Source: Allorhizobium pseudoryzae (GTDB lineage Bacteria > Pseudomonadota > Alphaproteobacteria > Rhizobiales > Rhizobiaceae). From it: a DNA stretch of 64,000 nt. The stretch's first letter is position 1, and the number at the start of each line of letters is the position of its first letter. Below the pieces are notes generated by a model. That model had not been told where the DNA came from, searched no databases, and was given only the letters and a program-made list of their open reading frames with translations. The translations under genes and the position numbers were made by a program. The stretch spans positions 2,186,001 through 2,250,000 of the forward strand of contig NZ_CP049241.1 of NCBI RefSeq assembly GCF_011046245.1. Direction: 5' to 3'. Shown one piece after another: positions 16,300-24,933 of the stretch.

Positions 16300-16658
16300 A
16301 TGCTACGCCTGTGGAATGTGGCTGGGAGCAGAGCAAGGGCCGGCCTGACCGCGCCGCCGAACCATATATGAGGGTGATCGAGCGCAAGAGTGGCAGACGC
16401 CTGTCGGCCGATTGCGGTCATTGGCGGCATAGTCCGAGGACCAACTTTGCGCATCCGTTACAGACGCTCCATTACCGTTCTTTTCCATCTGTAAGCGGAG
16501 ATTATTCCCGGGAGTACGGAAAATGTATTTAACGAAAATCTGCGTCAAGCAAACCTGACGTGGTGGTCACCCCCGCCCGCGCTCACGCTACGGGCTATAC
16601 CATCTGGCCGCAGCCTCAAACGGAAGAGATGTGAGAAAGGGGCTGCTGGTAAGAGCAC
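16300..16658. other. Gene-poor gap upstream of vapB
   Basis: About 360 bases with only short frames on both strands, without ribosome sites or protein-like composition. Base composition shifts toward A/T at its right end. No RNA gene, repeat or terminator is recognised. It may be a remnant junction between the toxin module and the SIR2-like gene. Confidence 0.4.
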
Positions 16659-17705
16659 CTATGCTGTCATTGCTCTCCAGTTATCCTTTAATAGGTCGTC
16701 ACACGTTGTGTTGTGGAGGTAGCTGTCAGTCACCCGCGATTTCCCGTGATGCCAAAGGGATTCCTTGATGTCCTTAAGAGCTACCGCCGCATTTTGCGGT
16801 GACATGCCGAGTGTGGTTCCATAGACCAGCTTTTCAGGGCCGTCGTCTTCGATCTTGAGCAGTTCCATATTCATGGCGCCGTAGGCAAAGCCTAGATAAA
16901 CCACCTGTTCGGCTTCTGATATGATGTTCCGCATGCGTGCAAGCATGGCGCGGTCATCCGACCGCTCGGTAAAGGTACGGAGCTGGTTCGCGATGGCGGG
17001 CAGGTTGCTGCCGTCAGCATCGTCACCGAAGGCGACGCCGCCACTGGGGTTGCCTTGCCAGGGCAGGCGGCCGACCTGCCCGTAAGGATGGATTATCTTT
17101 AAGTCCTGCATAAGCAGCTGAATTTCTTGAAGAGGCATTCGCATATACGTCGAAAGCCAATTAGATATGTAGTGTTCGAGGCACCGATCATAGTTGAAGG
17201 TGATGAAGCTCACGTTGTCGAAAACATACTCGATATCTAACCTCTGAAGCTGCTCGGTGAGCATCTGACAAAAAGTGTTCTGCCAGACCGATGGCATGTC
17301 CTTGAAGTTGAGATTCTTGACGCTGCGAGGGTCGCCGTAGATTATGCTTTCCTGTTCCGCTGCAAGTATGCTTGAGGCAATGCCCAGCTTCCCAGCAAGT
17401 ATAATGTGCGGGTCATCGGCGTGGGTATGCAGGTAATTATCGATTGAAATGGCTTGCGACATGGCTGTTGCAACTTCGCGTCCGGCTCTCGCCAGTACCG
17501 AAATATCGCTGTTGCCGTTCAAGTCCTGCGAAATCCGCGCCATTGCCTCGGCAATCCCAGAGTCGCCCGACACAAGCTGCTGTCCGTGCTTGAACGATAA
17601 GCTAAGCCGCTTCGCAATTTCATACTTTAATCCGTCACCCACCGGCAAACCAAGGTTATAGCTGCCGCCAGCTCCTACGATGAAAACCGTCTTCCGATTG
17701 AACAT
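16659..17705 (-). CDS. Stand-alone SIR2-like domain protein (possible NADase defence gene)
   Basis: 348 residues from the ATG at 17705 (MFNRKTVFIVGAGGSYNLGLPVGDGL), with GGAG nine bases upstream. The glycine-rich nucleotide motif, VSFITFNYDRCLEHY (the NYD motif of SIR2-like domains) and KIIHPYGQVG (the catalytic-His region) occur in family order, and the C-terminal VVYLGFAYGAMNMELL is typical of bacterial SIR2-like proteins in defence contexts. No sensor or helicase domain is fused or adjacent. Codon use is visibly more A/T-rich than in its neighbours, pointing to transfer. NAD-depleting anti-phage action is inferred from the family. Confidence 0.75.
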   Translation of the reverse strand: MFNRKTVFIVGAGGSYNLGLPVGDGLKYEIAKRLSLSFKHGQQLVSGDSGIAEAMARISQDLNGNSDISVLARAGREVATAMSQAISIDNYLHTHADDPHIILAGKLGIASSILAAEQESIIYGDPRSVKNLNFKDMPSVWQNTFCQMLTEQLQRLDIEYVFDNVSFITFNYDRCLEHYISNWLSTYMRMPLQEIQLLMQDLKIIHPYGQVGRLPWQGNPSGGVAFGDDADGSNLPAIANQLRTFTERSDDRAMLARMRNIISEAEQVVYLGFAYGAMNMELLKIEDDGPEKLVYGTTLGMSPQNAAVALKDIKESLWHHGKSRVTDSYLHNTTCDDLLKDNWRAMTA

Positions 17706-17948
17706 TCTTCGCTCCACAATCTGACGAATTCGTAGCATGGGCAAAGCGAGTCGCACAGCAAACTGAACAGAATCGACGACGTATTGAATGACTCGTGGCG
17801 GCCGATCCGGGCCATCCGGTATCAGTCGGGTTCCAGCCACGCATGCAATTTTGATAAATGTCTCCTTCTGGCGAAAAGCCGCCCCAGCCGACCACACGCG
17901 TTCAAACAGGCAGGGCGCCGCAGCGCCCCGCCCATTCCCATCATCGTC

Positions 17949-19262
17949 TCACTCCGCCGCCTGAACCGCCATCGGGTTGTTCGGGTGCGTGGTCCAGTTG
18001 GCATAGGTCGGCTCCACCACCTTGCCGGTGCGCTGGTCGAGCGTGCCCGGTTCCAGCCCCACCATGGTGATGCAGTGTTCGACCGGGCAGACGTTGACGC
18101 AGAGGTTGCAGCCGACGCATTCGTCTTCCATCACCTCGAAATGGCGAACCCCATTGACCGTGCTGGTGATCGCCTGGTGCGAGGTGTCCTCGCAGGCAAT
18201 GTGGCAGCGGCCGCATTTGATGCAGGCGTCCTGGTCGATATGGGCTTTCGCCACATAATTGAGGTTCAGGTACTTCCAGTCGGTGACGTTCGGCACGGCG
18301 CGGCCGCAGATGTCGTCGAGCGAGCGGTGGCCTTTCTCGTCCATCCAGTCGGAGAGGCCGGAGATCATTTCCTGGACGATCTTGAAGCCGTAGGTCATGG
18401 CAGCGGTGCAGACCTGGACGTTTCCGGCGCCGAGTACCAGAAATTCGGCCGCATCGCGCCAGGTGGTCACACCGCCGATGCCGGAGATCGGCAGGCCTGA
18501 GGTTTCCGGATCGCGGGCGATTTCGGAGACCATGTTGAGGGCGATGGGTTTCACCGCCGGGCCGCAATAGCCGCCATGGCTGCCCTTGCCGCCGACGCTC
18601 GGGACCGGGGCAAAATTATCGAGATCGACCGAGGTGATGGAGTTGATCGTATTGATCAGCGAGACGGCATCGGTGCCGCCGCGTTTGGCGGCACGGGCGG
18701 GGTTGCGGATATCGGTGATGTTCGGCGTCAGTTTGGTGATCACCGGCATGCGGGTGTACTGCTTGCACCAGCGCACCACCATTTCGATATATTCCGGCAC
18801 CTGGCCGACGGCTGAGCCCATGCCGCGCTCGCTCATGCCGTGCGGACAGCCGAAGTTGAGCTCGATGCCATCCGCCCCGGTTTCCTCCACCAGCGGCAGG
18901 ATGGCCTTCCACTCTTCTTCCACGCAGGGCACCATGATCGAGGCGACCAGCGCGCGGTCCGGCCAGTTCATCTTCACCTGCTTCATTTCCTGCAGGTTCA
19001 CCTGAAGCGGGCGGTCGGTGATGAGTTCGATATTGTTGAGGCCCAGCAGGCGGCGGTCGGCGCCCCAGATCGCGCCGTAGCGCGGACCGTTGACATTGAC
19101 GACCGGCGGGCCTTCGGAACCCAGCGTCTTCCAAACGACGCCGCCCCAGCCGGCCTTGAAGGCTCGCTCGACATTGTAAGCCTTGTCGGTCGGCGGGGCA
19201 GAGGCCAGCCAGAACGGGTTGGGCGACTTGATGCCGACGAAATTGTTTCTGATATCAGCCAT
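17949..19262 (-). CDS. preA: NAD-dependent dihydropyrimidine dehydrogenase, catalytic subunit PreA
   Basis: 437-residue FMN enzyme that reduces uracil and thymine to the dihydro forms, step one of the reductive pathway. The TIM-barrel part carries the active-site stretch NFGCPHGMSERGMG (Cys139). The C-terminal ferredoxin domain has two 4Fe-4S motifs, Cys347/350/353/357 and Cys382/385/388/392. It lies 18 bases after preT and is translated from the same message. Products feed HydA and HyuC. All key residues are present. Confidence 0.95.
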   Translation of the reverse strand: MADIRNNFVGIKSPNPFWLASAPPTDKAYNVERAFKAGWGGVVWKTLGSEGPPVVNVNGPRYGAIWGADRRLLGLNNIELITDRPLQVNLQEMKQVKMNWPDRALVASIMVPCVEEEWKAILPLVEETGADGIELNFGCPHGMSERGMGSAVGQVPEYIEMVVRWCKQYTRMPVITKLTPNITDIRNPARAAKRGGTDAVSLINTINSITSVDLDNFAPVPSVGGKGSHGGYCGPAVKPIALNMVSEIARDPETSGLPISGIGGVTTWRDAAEFLVLGAGNVQVCTAAMTYGFKIVQEMISGLSDWMDEKGHRSLDDICGRAVPNVTDWKYLNLNYVAKAHIDQDACIKCGRCHIACEDTSHQAITSTVNGVRHFEVMEDECVGCNLCVNVCPVEHCITMVGLEPGTLDQRTGKVVEPTYANWTTHPNNPMAVQAAE

Positions 19263-19280
19263 GGTTCATCCTCCCCTCGT

Positions 19281-20642
19281 TCAAGCGACAGCCACAGCCG
19301 GTTTTCCGGCGGAAGCAAAGGCGGAATGGATGGCGTCGGCGGCATCGCGGCCATGGGCGACGGCCTGCACGGTCAGGTCCTCGCCGCGGTTGGTGCAATC
19401 CCCCCCGGCATAGACGCCTGCGATGGAGGTCTGACAGTGCTCGTCGATGACGATGCGGCCGCGATCCATGGCAAGGCTGCCTAAGCCGCTGGCTTGGAAG
19501 GACTGGCCGATCGCCTTCATCACCTGGTCGCAGGCAATCGCGCCCGTCTCTCCGGTGCCGGTCAGGTGGCCGTCGCGCAGGGCGGTATATTCGAGTTCAA
19601 TGCCGGCGACGGCTCCATCGCGGCCCAGAATGCGCTTCGGCGCCAGCCAGTGGCGGATCAATACGCCCTTGGAGGCGGCGAGATCCTGCTCGTAGTCCGA
19701 GGCGTTCATCTGGTCCTTGCCGCGGCGATAGCAGATGGTGACCTCTTCGGCGCCCAAAAGCTTGGCCTGCACCGCCGCGTCGATCGCGGTCATGCCGCCG
19801 CCGAGCACGACGACACGGCGGCCGATCGGCACATTCGCCTTGTCGTCCGCCTGACGCAGGGCGGCGATGAAATCGACCGCATCCTCGACGCCGGAGAGAT
19901 CCTCGCCCTCGATGCCGAGACCGTTGACGCCGGCAAGCCCGATGCCGAGGAAGACCGCATCATATTGCGCCGTCAGGTCCGGGAGTGAAAAATCGCGACC
20001 GAGCGCCATGCCGTTGCGGATCTCGATGCCGCCGATGGCGAGCAGGTAGTCCACCTCCTTCTGGGCAAAGTTGTCGGTCGCCTTGTAGGTGGCGATGCCA
20101 TATTCGTTAAGGCCGCCGGCCTTTTCGCGGGCATCGAAGATGACCACCGTGTGGCCGTTCATCGCGAGCCGATGGGCGCATGCGAGGCCCGCTGGACCGG
20201 CGCCCACCACGGCAATGACCTTGCCGGTCTCGGCTGCACGGTTAAAAAACTGGCGGCCCTGGTCCATGGCGATATCGGTCGCATACCGCTGCAGCCGGCC
20301 GATCTCCACCGGCTTGTCCTCCGCCGTGTTGCGCACGCAGGCTTCCTCGCACAGCGTTTCGGTGGGACAGACGCGGGCGCACATGCCGCCGAGCGCGTTC
20401 TGGGAAAAGATGGTGCGGGCCGCACCCAGCGGGTTGGCCGTCGAGATCTGCCGGATGAACAGCGGAATATCGATGGCGGTGGGACAGGCCGTCATGCACG
20501 GCGCGTCATGACAGAAATAACACCTGTCGGAGGCCACCAGCGCTTCATGCCTGTCGAAGCGCGGATGAAGGTCGGAAAAATTCGTCTCGTATTCCGCGGG
20601 TGCCAGACGGCCTCCCGCGATACCGCTTCCCAGTCTATCCAT
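19281..20642 (-). CDS. preT: NAD-dependent dihydropyrimidine dehydrogenase subunit PreT
   Basis: 453 residues, partner of PreA, carrying electrons between NADH and the flavin/iron-sulfur centres. The N-terminal GltD-like domain has two cysteine clusters (41, 44, 49, 53 and 88, 92, 98, 102), then an FAD motif GAGPAGLACA (147-156) and a second dinucleotide motif VVLGGGMTAIDAA. The start is taken at the ATG at 20642, after AGAGGGATGCAAC; two further in-frame ATGs lie upstream. A RutR-like box lies about 65 bases upstream, so expression should respond to pyrimidines. Confidence 0.93.
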   Translation of the reverse strand: MDRLGSGIAGGRLAPAEYETNFSDLHPRFDRHEALVASDRCYFCHDAPCMTACPTAIDIPLFIRQISTANPLGAARTIFSQNALGGMCARVCPTETLCEEACVRNTAEDKPVEIGRLQRYATDIAMDQGRQFFNRAAETGKVIAVVGAGPAGLACAHRLAMNGHTVVIFDAREKAGGLNEYGIATYKATDNFAQKEVDYLLAIGGIEIRNGMALGRDFSLPDLTAQYDAVFLGIGLAGVNGLGIEGEDLSGVEDAVDFIAALRQADDKANVPIGRRVVVLGGGMTAIDAAVQAKLLGAEEVTICYRRGKDQMNASDYEQDLAASKGVLIRHWLAPKRILGRDGAVAGIELEYTALRDGHLTGTGETGAIACDQVMKAIGQSFQASGLGSLAMDRGRIVIDEHCQTSIAGVYAGGDCTNRGEDLTVQAVAHGRDAADAIHSAFASAGKPAVAVA

Positions 20643-20705
20643 GTTGCATCCCTCTTTTATCATGGAATTCTTACGCAACTGAGGAAGCGTAACACGGGAC
20701 AAATT

Positions 20706-20721
20706 TTTATCAATCGGTCAA
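20706..20721. promoter_or_regulatory. Putative operator of the RutR-like regulator (preT promoter)
   Basis: Read on the minus strand it is TTGACCGATTGATAAA, one base different from the box at 11243-11258 and matching the E. coli RutR consensus at 11 of 14 defined positions. It sits 64 bases upstream of the preT start. Confidence 0.62.
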
Positions 20722-20822
20722 ATTTTGGAATTGCGCTTGGTCAATATGCCTTGCTTGCGCGGGGCTTGCAGCCCTGTCCGGCTGGAGAAATCACGGGTTG
20801 CGACGCAGCGCGGCGCTGGCTT

Positions 20823-21293
20823 ATGCCTAACGGAACGTTAACGGCTTGTCGGAGCTTGGCTTTGACCGGAACACAGAAATCGCGGCACTACCTGGCGGAG
20901 CACTACCAGTCGCTTGGCCGGATCGATCTCAATTATCGCAACGCCAACCTTCTGGTCAGGGCAATCTATCCGACATCGGTAATGAAGAGTTTTGCCACGA
21001 TGCAGGTCCGGATCGTCAAGATCTCGACGGAGGGCGCGCTGCTGCACGGTGACCTGCTGCATCACCTGCCGGAGCAGTTTTATCTGTGCCTGGGCGAGCA
21101 GGAGATCTTCATTACCTCGGCGAAACGCCATCTGGAGGATGATCGGATGGCGATCGTTTTTGCCCAGCCGGAAAGTCGGGCCTTCGTGCAGGCGCTGTCG
21201 CTCATCACCCAGCCGGTCGCCACGCTGCAGCGCTTGCGCGGGGCTGCTGGTCCGACCATCGAAGCGCGCATCACCGCCCGCCATCCCGCCTGA
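20823..21293 (+). CDS. Hypothetical protein, possibly PilZ-like
   Basis: About 156 residues from the ATG at 20823; the frame is open well upstream, so the start is uncertain. The stretch MQVRIVKISTEGALLHGD resembles the [D/N]xSxxG turn of PilZ domains, but the arginine pair needed for cyclic-di-GMP binding is not clear, so this label is tentative. The protein has no signal peptide or membrane segment. It stands alone between the divergent preT and a DUF2325 gene. Confidence 0.55.
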   Translation: MPNGTLTACRSLALTGTQKSRHYLAEHYQSLGRIDLNYRNANLLVRAIYPTSVMKSFATMQVRIVKISTEGALLHGDLLHHLPEQFYLCLGEQEIFITSAKRHLEDDRMAIVFAQPESRAFVQALSLITQPVATLQRLRGAAGPTIEARITARHPA

Positions 21294-21355
21294 GGCCGTC
21301 TGCGCTCCGCCAGGGCGATTAAATATGATCGGAATCATCAAGTTTAATCTTTACT

Positions 21356-21823
21356 ATGATTGTCATGTTATCTATGGTCCGGCTCGCACCGACCCGCAAG
21401 GGCAGACTCGCGAACGAGGGAAAACGAGCCGTGGCCAAGAAGGACAAGCGCAAGACATCCAGCAAGCCGGTACAGGCGGACAAGGTCGAGAGGGCCGAGG
21501 AGAGCAGGGGTGTCCGCAGCTTTCTCTATGTCGGCGGGCGTGATTGCCAGGTGGCGCACCTGCGCGAAATCGCCAGCAATTTCGGCGCGGAACTGATCCA
21601 TCACGACGGTGGTTTGAGAGAGGCGGTCTCGCGCATCGATACGCTGCTGCCGTCGGTCGACTGTGTCTTCTGCCCCATCGACTGTATCAGCCACGATGCT
21701 TGTCTGAGGGTGAAGACCGGCTGCAAGAAGTTCTCCAAGGCCTTCATCCCCTTGCGCAACGGATCGAAATCCAGCCTGGAGCGGGCGCTCCAGACGATGC
21801 ATGAACGGAACGCTGAACGATGA
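21356..21823 (+). CDS. DUF2325 domain protein
   Basis: 155 residues. A basic N-terminal tail (KRAVAKKDKRKTSSKPVQ) is followed by the family domain: FLYVGGRDCQVAHLREIASNF, then LIHHDGGLREAVSRIDTLLPSVDCVFCPIDCISHDACLRVKTGCKK. Several cysteines (FCPIDC; HDACLRVKTGC) could bind metal or act in redox. The start could be 21356 or the ATG at 21365. The next small gene overlaps its stop by four bases. DUF2325 function is unknown. A TGA-N9-TCA element lies just upstream (21326-21340). Confidence 0.82.
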   Translation: MIVMLSMVRLAPTRKGRLANEGKRAVAKKDKRKTSSKPVQADKVERAEESRGVRSFLYVGGRDCQVAHLREIASNFGAELIHHDGGLREAVSRIDTLLPSVDCVFCPIDCISHDACLRVKTGCKKFSKAFIPLRNGSKSSLERALQTMHERNAER

Positions 21824-22056
21824 GCGATGACCGCCACGACGCGACCCTTTTGATCGGTCTGCACAAGCTTGCCCAGCAGAATGGCGAAGGACTTGTGCCG
21901 GAACTCTACGACCTCCTGACCCGCCGTCCCGATGAACTGCCGGAAGGAAACGGAATCGTGCGCTTTCCGATCGGCCGCACGCGCCTGCCGGCGGTGGCCG
22001 GTGTAGGAGCGGGGGAGGGTCCGCGGGCAGACGTGATCCCGCTTCGCCGGGCCTGA
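21820..22056 (+). CDS. Small hypothetical protein coupled to the DUF2325 gene
   Basis: 78 residues. The start ATGA overlaps the DUF2325 stop, so translation is coupled. The N-terminal half is helical (HDATLLIGLHKLAQQNGEGLVPELYDLLTRRPDEL); the rest is Gly/Pro/Arg-rich and probably unstructured. No named family recognised; coupling suggests a partner of the DUF2325 protein. Confidence 0.6.
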   Translation: MSDDRHDATLLIGLHKLAQQNGEGLVPELYDLLTRRPDELPEGNGIVRFPIGRTRLPAVAGVGAGEGPRADVIPLRRA

Positions 22057-22214
22057 ACGTCTCAGGCTGAGTGAGCCGTCTCATTTCGGAACATTCTGAT
22101 AAACGAAGATAGGCTTCCACCGAGTCTCTTTGCCGCTCCTTAACCGAATGGTTAAACCGGAATTGAACGACGGTCTCCCTGGCCGCATAGTCATGTCCAG
22201 CGGAGACAAAATAC

Positions 22215-22550
22215 ATGCGGCGGACCTTTGCATTTCTCATCGCGGCAGCACTTGCCGGACCGGCTGGCGCGGTCGATGGCGGTCGAAAACCGCTCGTCGA
22301 TTTCGCGGCCTATTCCCTTTTCATCGTGGCGAACGACAACTGCGGTGACCTGCATTTTGATGCGGAAAAACTGAGGCTCGGTATGGATCGCTTCGCCAGC
22401 ACCATGAACTGGGGCGAAAAGAAGCGGCGTCTGCAGGCCCGCGCCATGGTGAGCGACAACCAGAAGAAATTCGAGGCGGACTCCAAGAGCTTCTGCTCTT
22501 CCGTCCAGAAGATCGTCGGCTCCTATGACAAGGACGGCATCCGCTACTGA
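22215..22550 (+). CDS. Small exported protein of unknown function
   Basis: 111 residues with a clear signal peptide (MRRTFAFLIAAALAGPAGAV). The mature part has two cysteines (NDNCGDLH; SKSFCSSVQK) that could form a disulfide and is otherwise helical and charged. The region upstream holds the inverted repeat TTAACCGAATGGTTAA (22140-22155), possibly an operator. It is followed after 75 bases by the photolyase gene on the same strand, but a functional link is not evident. Confidence 0.7.
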   Translation: MRRTFAFLIAAALAGPAGAVDGGRKPLVDFAAYSLFIVANDNCGDLHFDAEKLRLGMDRFASTMNWGEKKRRLQARAMVSDNQKKFEADSKSFCSSVQKIVGSYDKDGIRY

Positions 22551-22625
22551 TGGATTGTCGGCAATCCGCCAGCGGGCAAGCGGCGTAAGGGGAGGGTAGC
22601 CTTCCTCCTCTGCCGCGAGTGACCC

Positions 22626-24173
22626 ATGCCAACCTGCCGCCATCTCATCCTCCTTCTCGGCGACCAGCTGAGCCCGACGCTTTCGAGCCTGAGTGGTGCC
22701 GATCCGGCCCGTGACGTGATCCTGATGGCGGAGGTGATGGCGGAAGCGACCTATGTGCGCCATCACAAGCTGAAGATCGCCTTCATCTTCTCCGCCATGC
22801 GGCATTTTGCCGAAGAGCTGCGCGAACAAGGTTTTACCGTCCGCTATACGCGTCTCGACGAGGCCGGAAACACCGGCTCGCTCAGAGGCGAGTTGCGCCG
22901 GGCCGCCGAGGCGCTGCGGCCGGAAGCCGTCATCGTGACGGAGCCCGGCGAATGGCGGGTGCTGGACGACATGAAGGGGTGGCGGCAGCTTCTGGCCTGT
23001 CCGGTGGAGATCCGGCCGGATACGCGCTTTCTCTGTTCGCACCGGGAGTTTCGCGCCTGGGCGGAGGGGCGCAGGGACCTGACGATGGAGTTCTTCTATC
23101 GCGAGATGCGCCGCAAGACCGGTCTTCTGATGGAGGGCGACCAGCCGATGGGCGGCCGCTGGAATTTCGATACGGAGAACCGCAAGCCGGCTGCGCCGGA
23201 TCTTTTGAGACCAAAGCGGAAAAACGTTACGCCGGATGCCATCACGCGCGAGGTGCTGGCGCTGGTGGAGGACCGGTTTTCCGATCATATCGGTCGGCTC
23301 GACCGCTTCGGTTTCGCGGTGACCCGCCGGCAGGCCGAAGAGCTGCAGGATGCTTTCATCGCCAACCACCTGGCGCAGTTCGGCGAGACGCAGGATGCGA
23401 TGCTCTCTGGCGATCCCTTTCTCAACCACGCGCTGTTGTCCTTCTACATCAACATCGGCTTCCTGGATCCGCTCGCCGTCTGCCGGGCGGCGGAGCGCGC
23501 CTATCTGGAGGGCGAGGCGCCCATCAATGCCGTAGAAGGGTTCATCCGCCAGATCATCGGCTGGCGCGAATATGTGCGCGGCGTCTACTGGCTGAAAATG
23601 CCGGACTATGTGGCCAGCAATTTTTTCGACGCCCACCGTCCGTTGCCGGATTTCTTCTGGACGGGAGAGACCGACATGGCCTGCCTGTCCACCGTGATCG
23701 GCGAGACGATCGACCATGCCTATGCCCACCATATCCAGCGGTTGATGGTGACCGGCAATTTTGCGCTGATAGCCGGGCTGCATCCGCATCAGGTGCATGA
23801 ATGGTACCTGGAGGTTTATGCGGATGCCTATGAATGGGTGGAGCTGCCGAATGTGATCGGCATGAGCCTGTTTGCCGATGGCGGCCTTCTGGGCACCAAA
23901 CCCTATGCAGCGAGCGGCAACTACATCTCGAAGATGTCGGATTATTGCAGCGGGTGCCGTTACGACGTGAAGAAGAAGACGGGCGAGGGCGCCTGTCCCT
24001 TCAACGCGCTCTACTGGGATTTCCTCGATCGCAACGGTGACAAGCTGTCCGGCAATCGGCGGCTGGCGCAGCCCTATGCGACCTGGCGGCGGATGAGCGA
24101 GGCCCAGCGGCAGGATTACCGCGCCACGGCGGCCCGTTTTCTGGAAAAACTCGATGCCGGCGAGCGGGTGTGA
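22626..24173 (+). CDS. phrB: Iron-sulfur bacterial cryptochrome/(6-4) photolyase, PhrB type
   Basis: 515 residues, FeS-BCP family, which uses blue light, FAD and a lumazine-type antenna to repair (6-4) photoproducts. The N-terminal DPRP domain begins LILLLGDQLSPTLSSL. The four cluster cysteines are at 353, 441, 444 and 457, each offset by three from those known in Agrobacterium PhrB (350, 438, 441, 454). IDHAYAHHIQRLMV and GNYISKMSDYCSGCRYDVKKK are family signatures. It heads a cluster with an SDR gene and faces DUF2256, FAD-oxidoreductase and DUF3429 genes. Confidence 0.93.
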   Translation: MPTCRHLILLLGDQLSPTLSSLSGADPARDVILMAEVMAEATYVRHHKLKIAFIFSAMRHFAEELREQGFTVRYTRLDEAGNTGSLRGELRRAAEALRPEAVIVTEPGEWRVLDDMKGWRQLLACPVEIRPDTRFLCSHREFRAWAEGRRDLTMEFFYREMRRKTGLLMEGDQPMGGRWNFDTENRKPAAPDLLRPKRKNVTPDAITREVLALVEDRFSDHIGRLDRFGFAVTRRQAEELQDAFIANHLAQFGETQDAMLSGDPFLNHALLSFYINIGFLDPLAVCRAAERAYLEGEAPINAVEGFIRQIIGWREYVRGVYWLKMPDYVASNFFDAHRPLPDFFWTGETDMACLSTVIGETIDHAYAHHIQRLMVTGNFALIAGLHPHQVHEWYLEVYADAYEWVELPNVIGMSLFADGGLLGTKPYAASGNYISKMSDYCSGCRYDVKKKTGEGACPFNALYWDFLDRNGDKLSGNRRLAQPYATWRRMSEAQRQDYRATAARFLEKLDAGERV

Positions 24174-24231
24174 GGAAAACCGGTCGCGGCATCCTTGCGT
24201 AAATCCTTGCAGAGCAACGGAGGAGCAGCCC

Positions 24232-24930
24232 ATGAGCCTGATGACATCCCTGCCTGCGGGCTACCGCGCCCTGGTGATCGGTGCAAGCGGCGGCATCGGC
24301 GAGGCCATGGCCGCGGTGATCGCGGCTGACGACACGTGCGGCGAGCTTCTGCGCCTGTCGCGCAGTGCCGATGGTCTGGATGTGACCAATGAAGAGAGCG
24401 TTTCAGCCGCCGCCAGCGCCATCGCCGGCGAATTCCATCTGATCTTCTGTGCCACCGGCGGGCTGACCATCGACGGTATCGGCCCGGAAAAATCGCTGCG
24501 GCAGATTTCCGGCGAGGTGATGATGAAACAGTTCGCGCTGAATGCCGTCGGCACCGCACTGGTGACCAAGTATTTTGCCACCAAACTCGCAAAGCGCGAG
24601 CGAGCCCTGATGGCCTTCCTGTCGGCCCGCGTCGGCTCGATCGGCGACAATCACCTTGGCGGCTGGATCTCCTACCGCGCGTCGAAGGCGGCGCTGAACC
24701 AGATCGTCCGCACCGCCTCGATCGAACTTGCCCGCAGCCATCCGGAGAGCGTGCTTCTCTCGCTGCATCCGGGCACGGTCGCCACCACGCTTTCGGAGAA
24801 ATATTCCGGCAATCACGAGCGCACCGAACCGGAGGTCAGCGCCCGCAACATGCTCTCCGTTCTCGACCGGGCGAGCCCCGCCGAGACCGGCCGCTTCTAT
24901 GCCTATGACGGTCAGCCGATCGAGTGGTGA
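24232..24930 (+). CDS. Short-chain dehydrogenase/reductase (CsgA-like)
   Basis: 232 residues from the ATG at 24232, with a strong GGAGGA site. The Rossmann motif is VIGASGGIGEAMAAV, and the active-site Tyr and Lys are in ISYRASKAALNQIVRTASIEL. The C-terminal HPGTVATTLSEKY and TGRFYAYDGQPIEW match C-factor-type SDRs. It lies 58 bases after phrB on the same strand and ends three bases before the end of the facing DUF3429 gene. Genes of this type often accompany photolyases in proteobacteria; the substrate is unknown. Confidence 0.88.
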   Translation: MSLMTSLPAGYRALVIGASGGIGEAMAAVIAADDTCGELLRLSRSADGLDVTNEESVSAAASAIAGEFHLIFCATGGLTIDGIGPEKSLRQISGEVMMKQFALNAVGTALVTKYFATKLAKRERALMAFLSARVGSIGDNHLGGWISYRASKAALNQIVRTASIELARSHPESVLLSLHPGTVATTLSEKYSGNHERTEPEVSARNMLSVLDRASPAETGRFYAYDGQPIEW

Positions 24931-24933
24931 GTG

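Noticed and set aside
22140..22155. TTAACCGAATGGTTAA as a second CtrA box
   Set aside because: The spacing is TTAA-N8-TTAA, one base longer than the TTAA-N7-TTAAC consensus; kept only as a generic inverted repeat upstream of the small exported protein gene.
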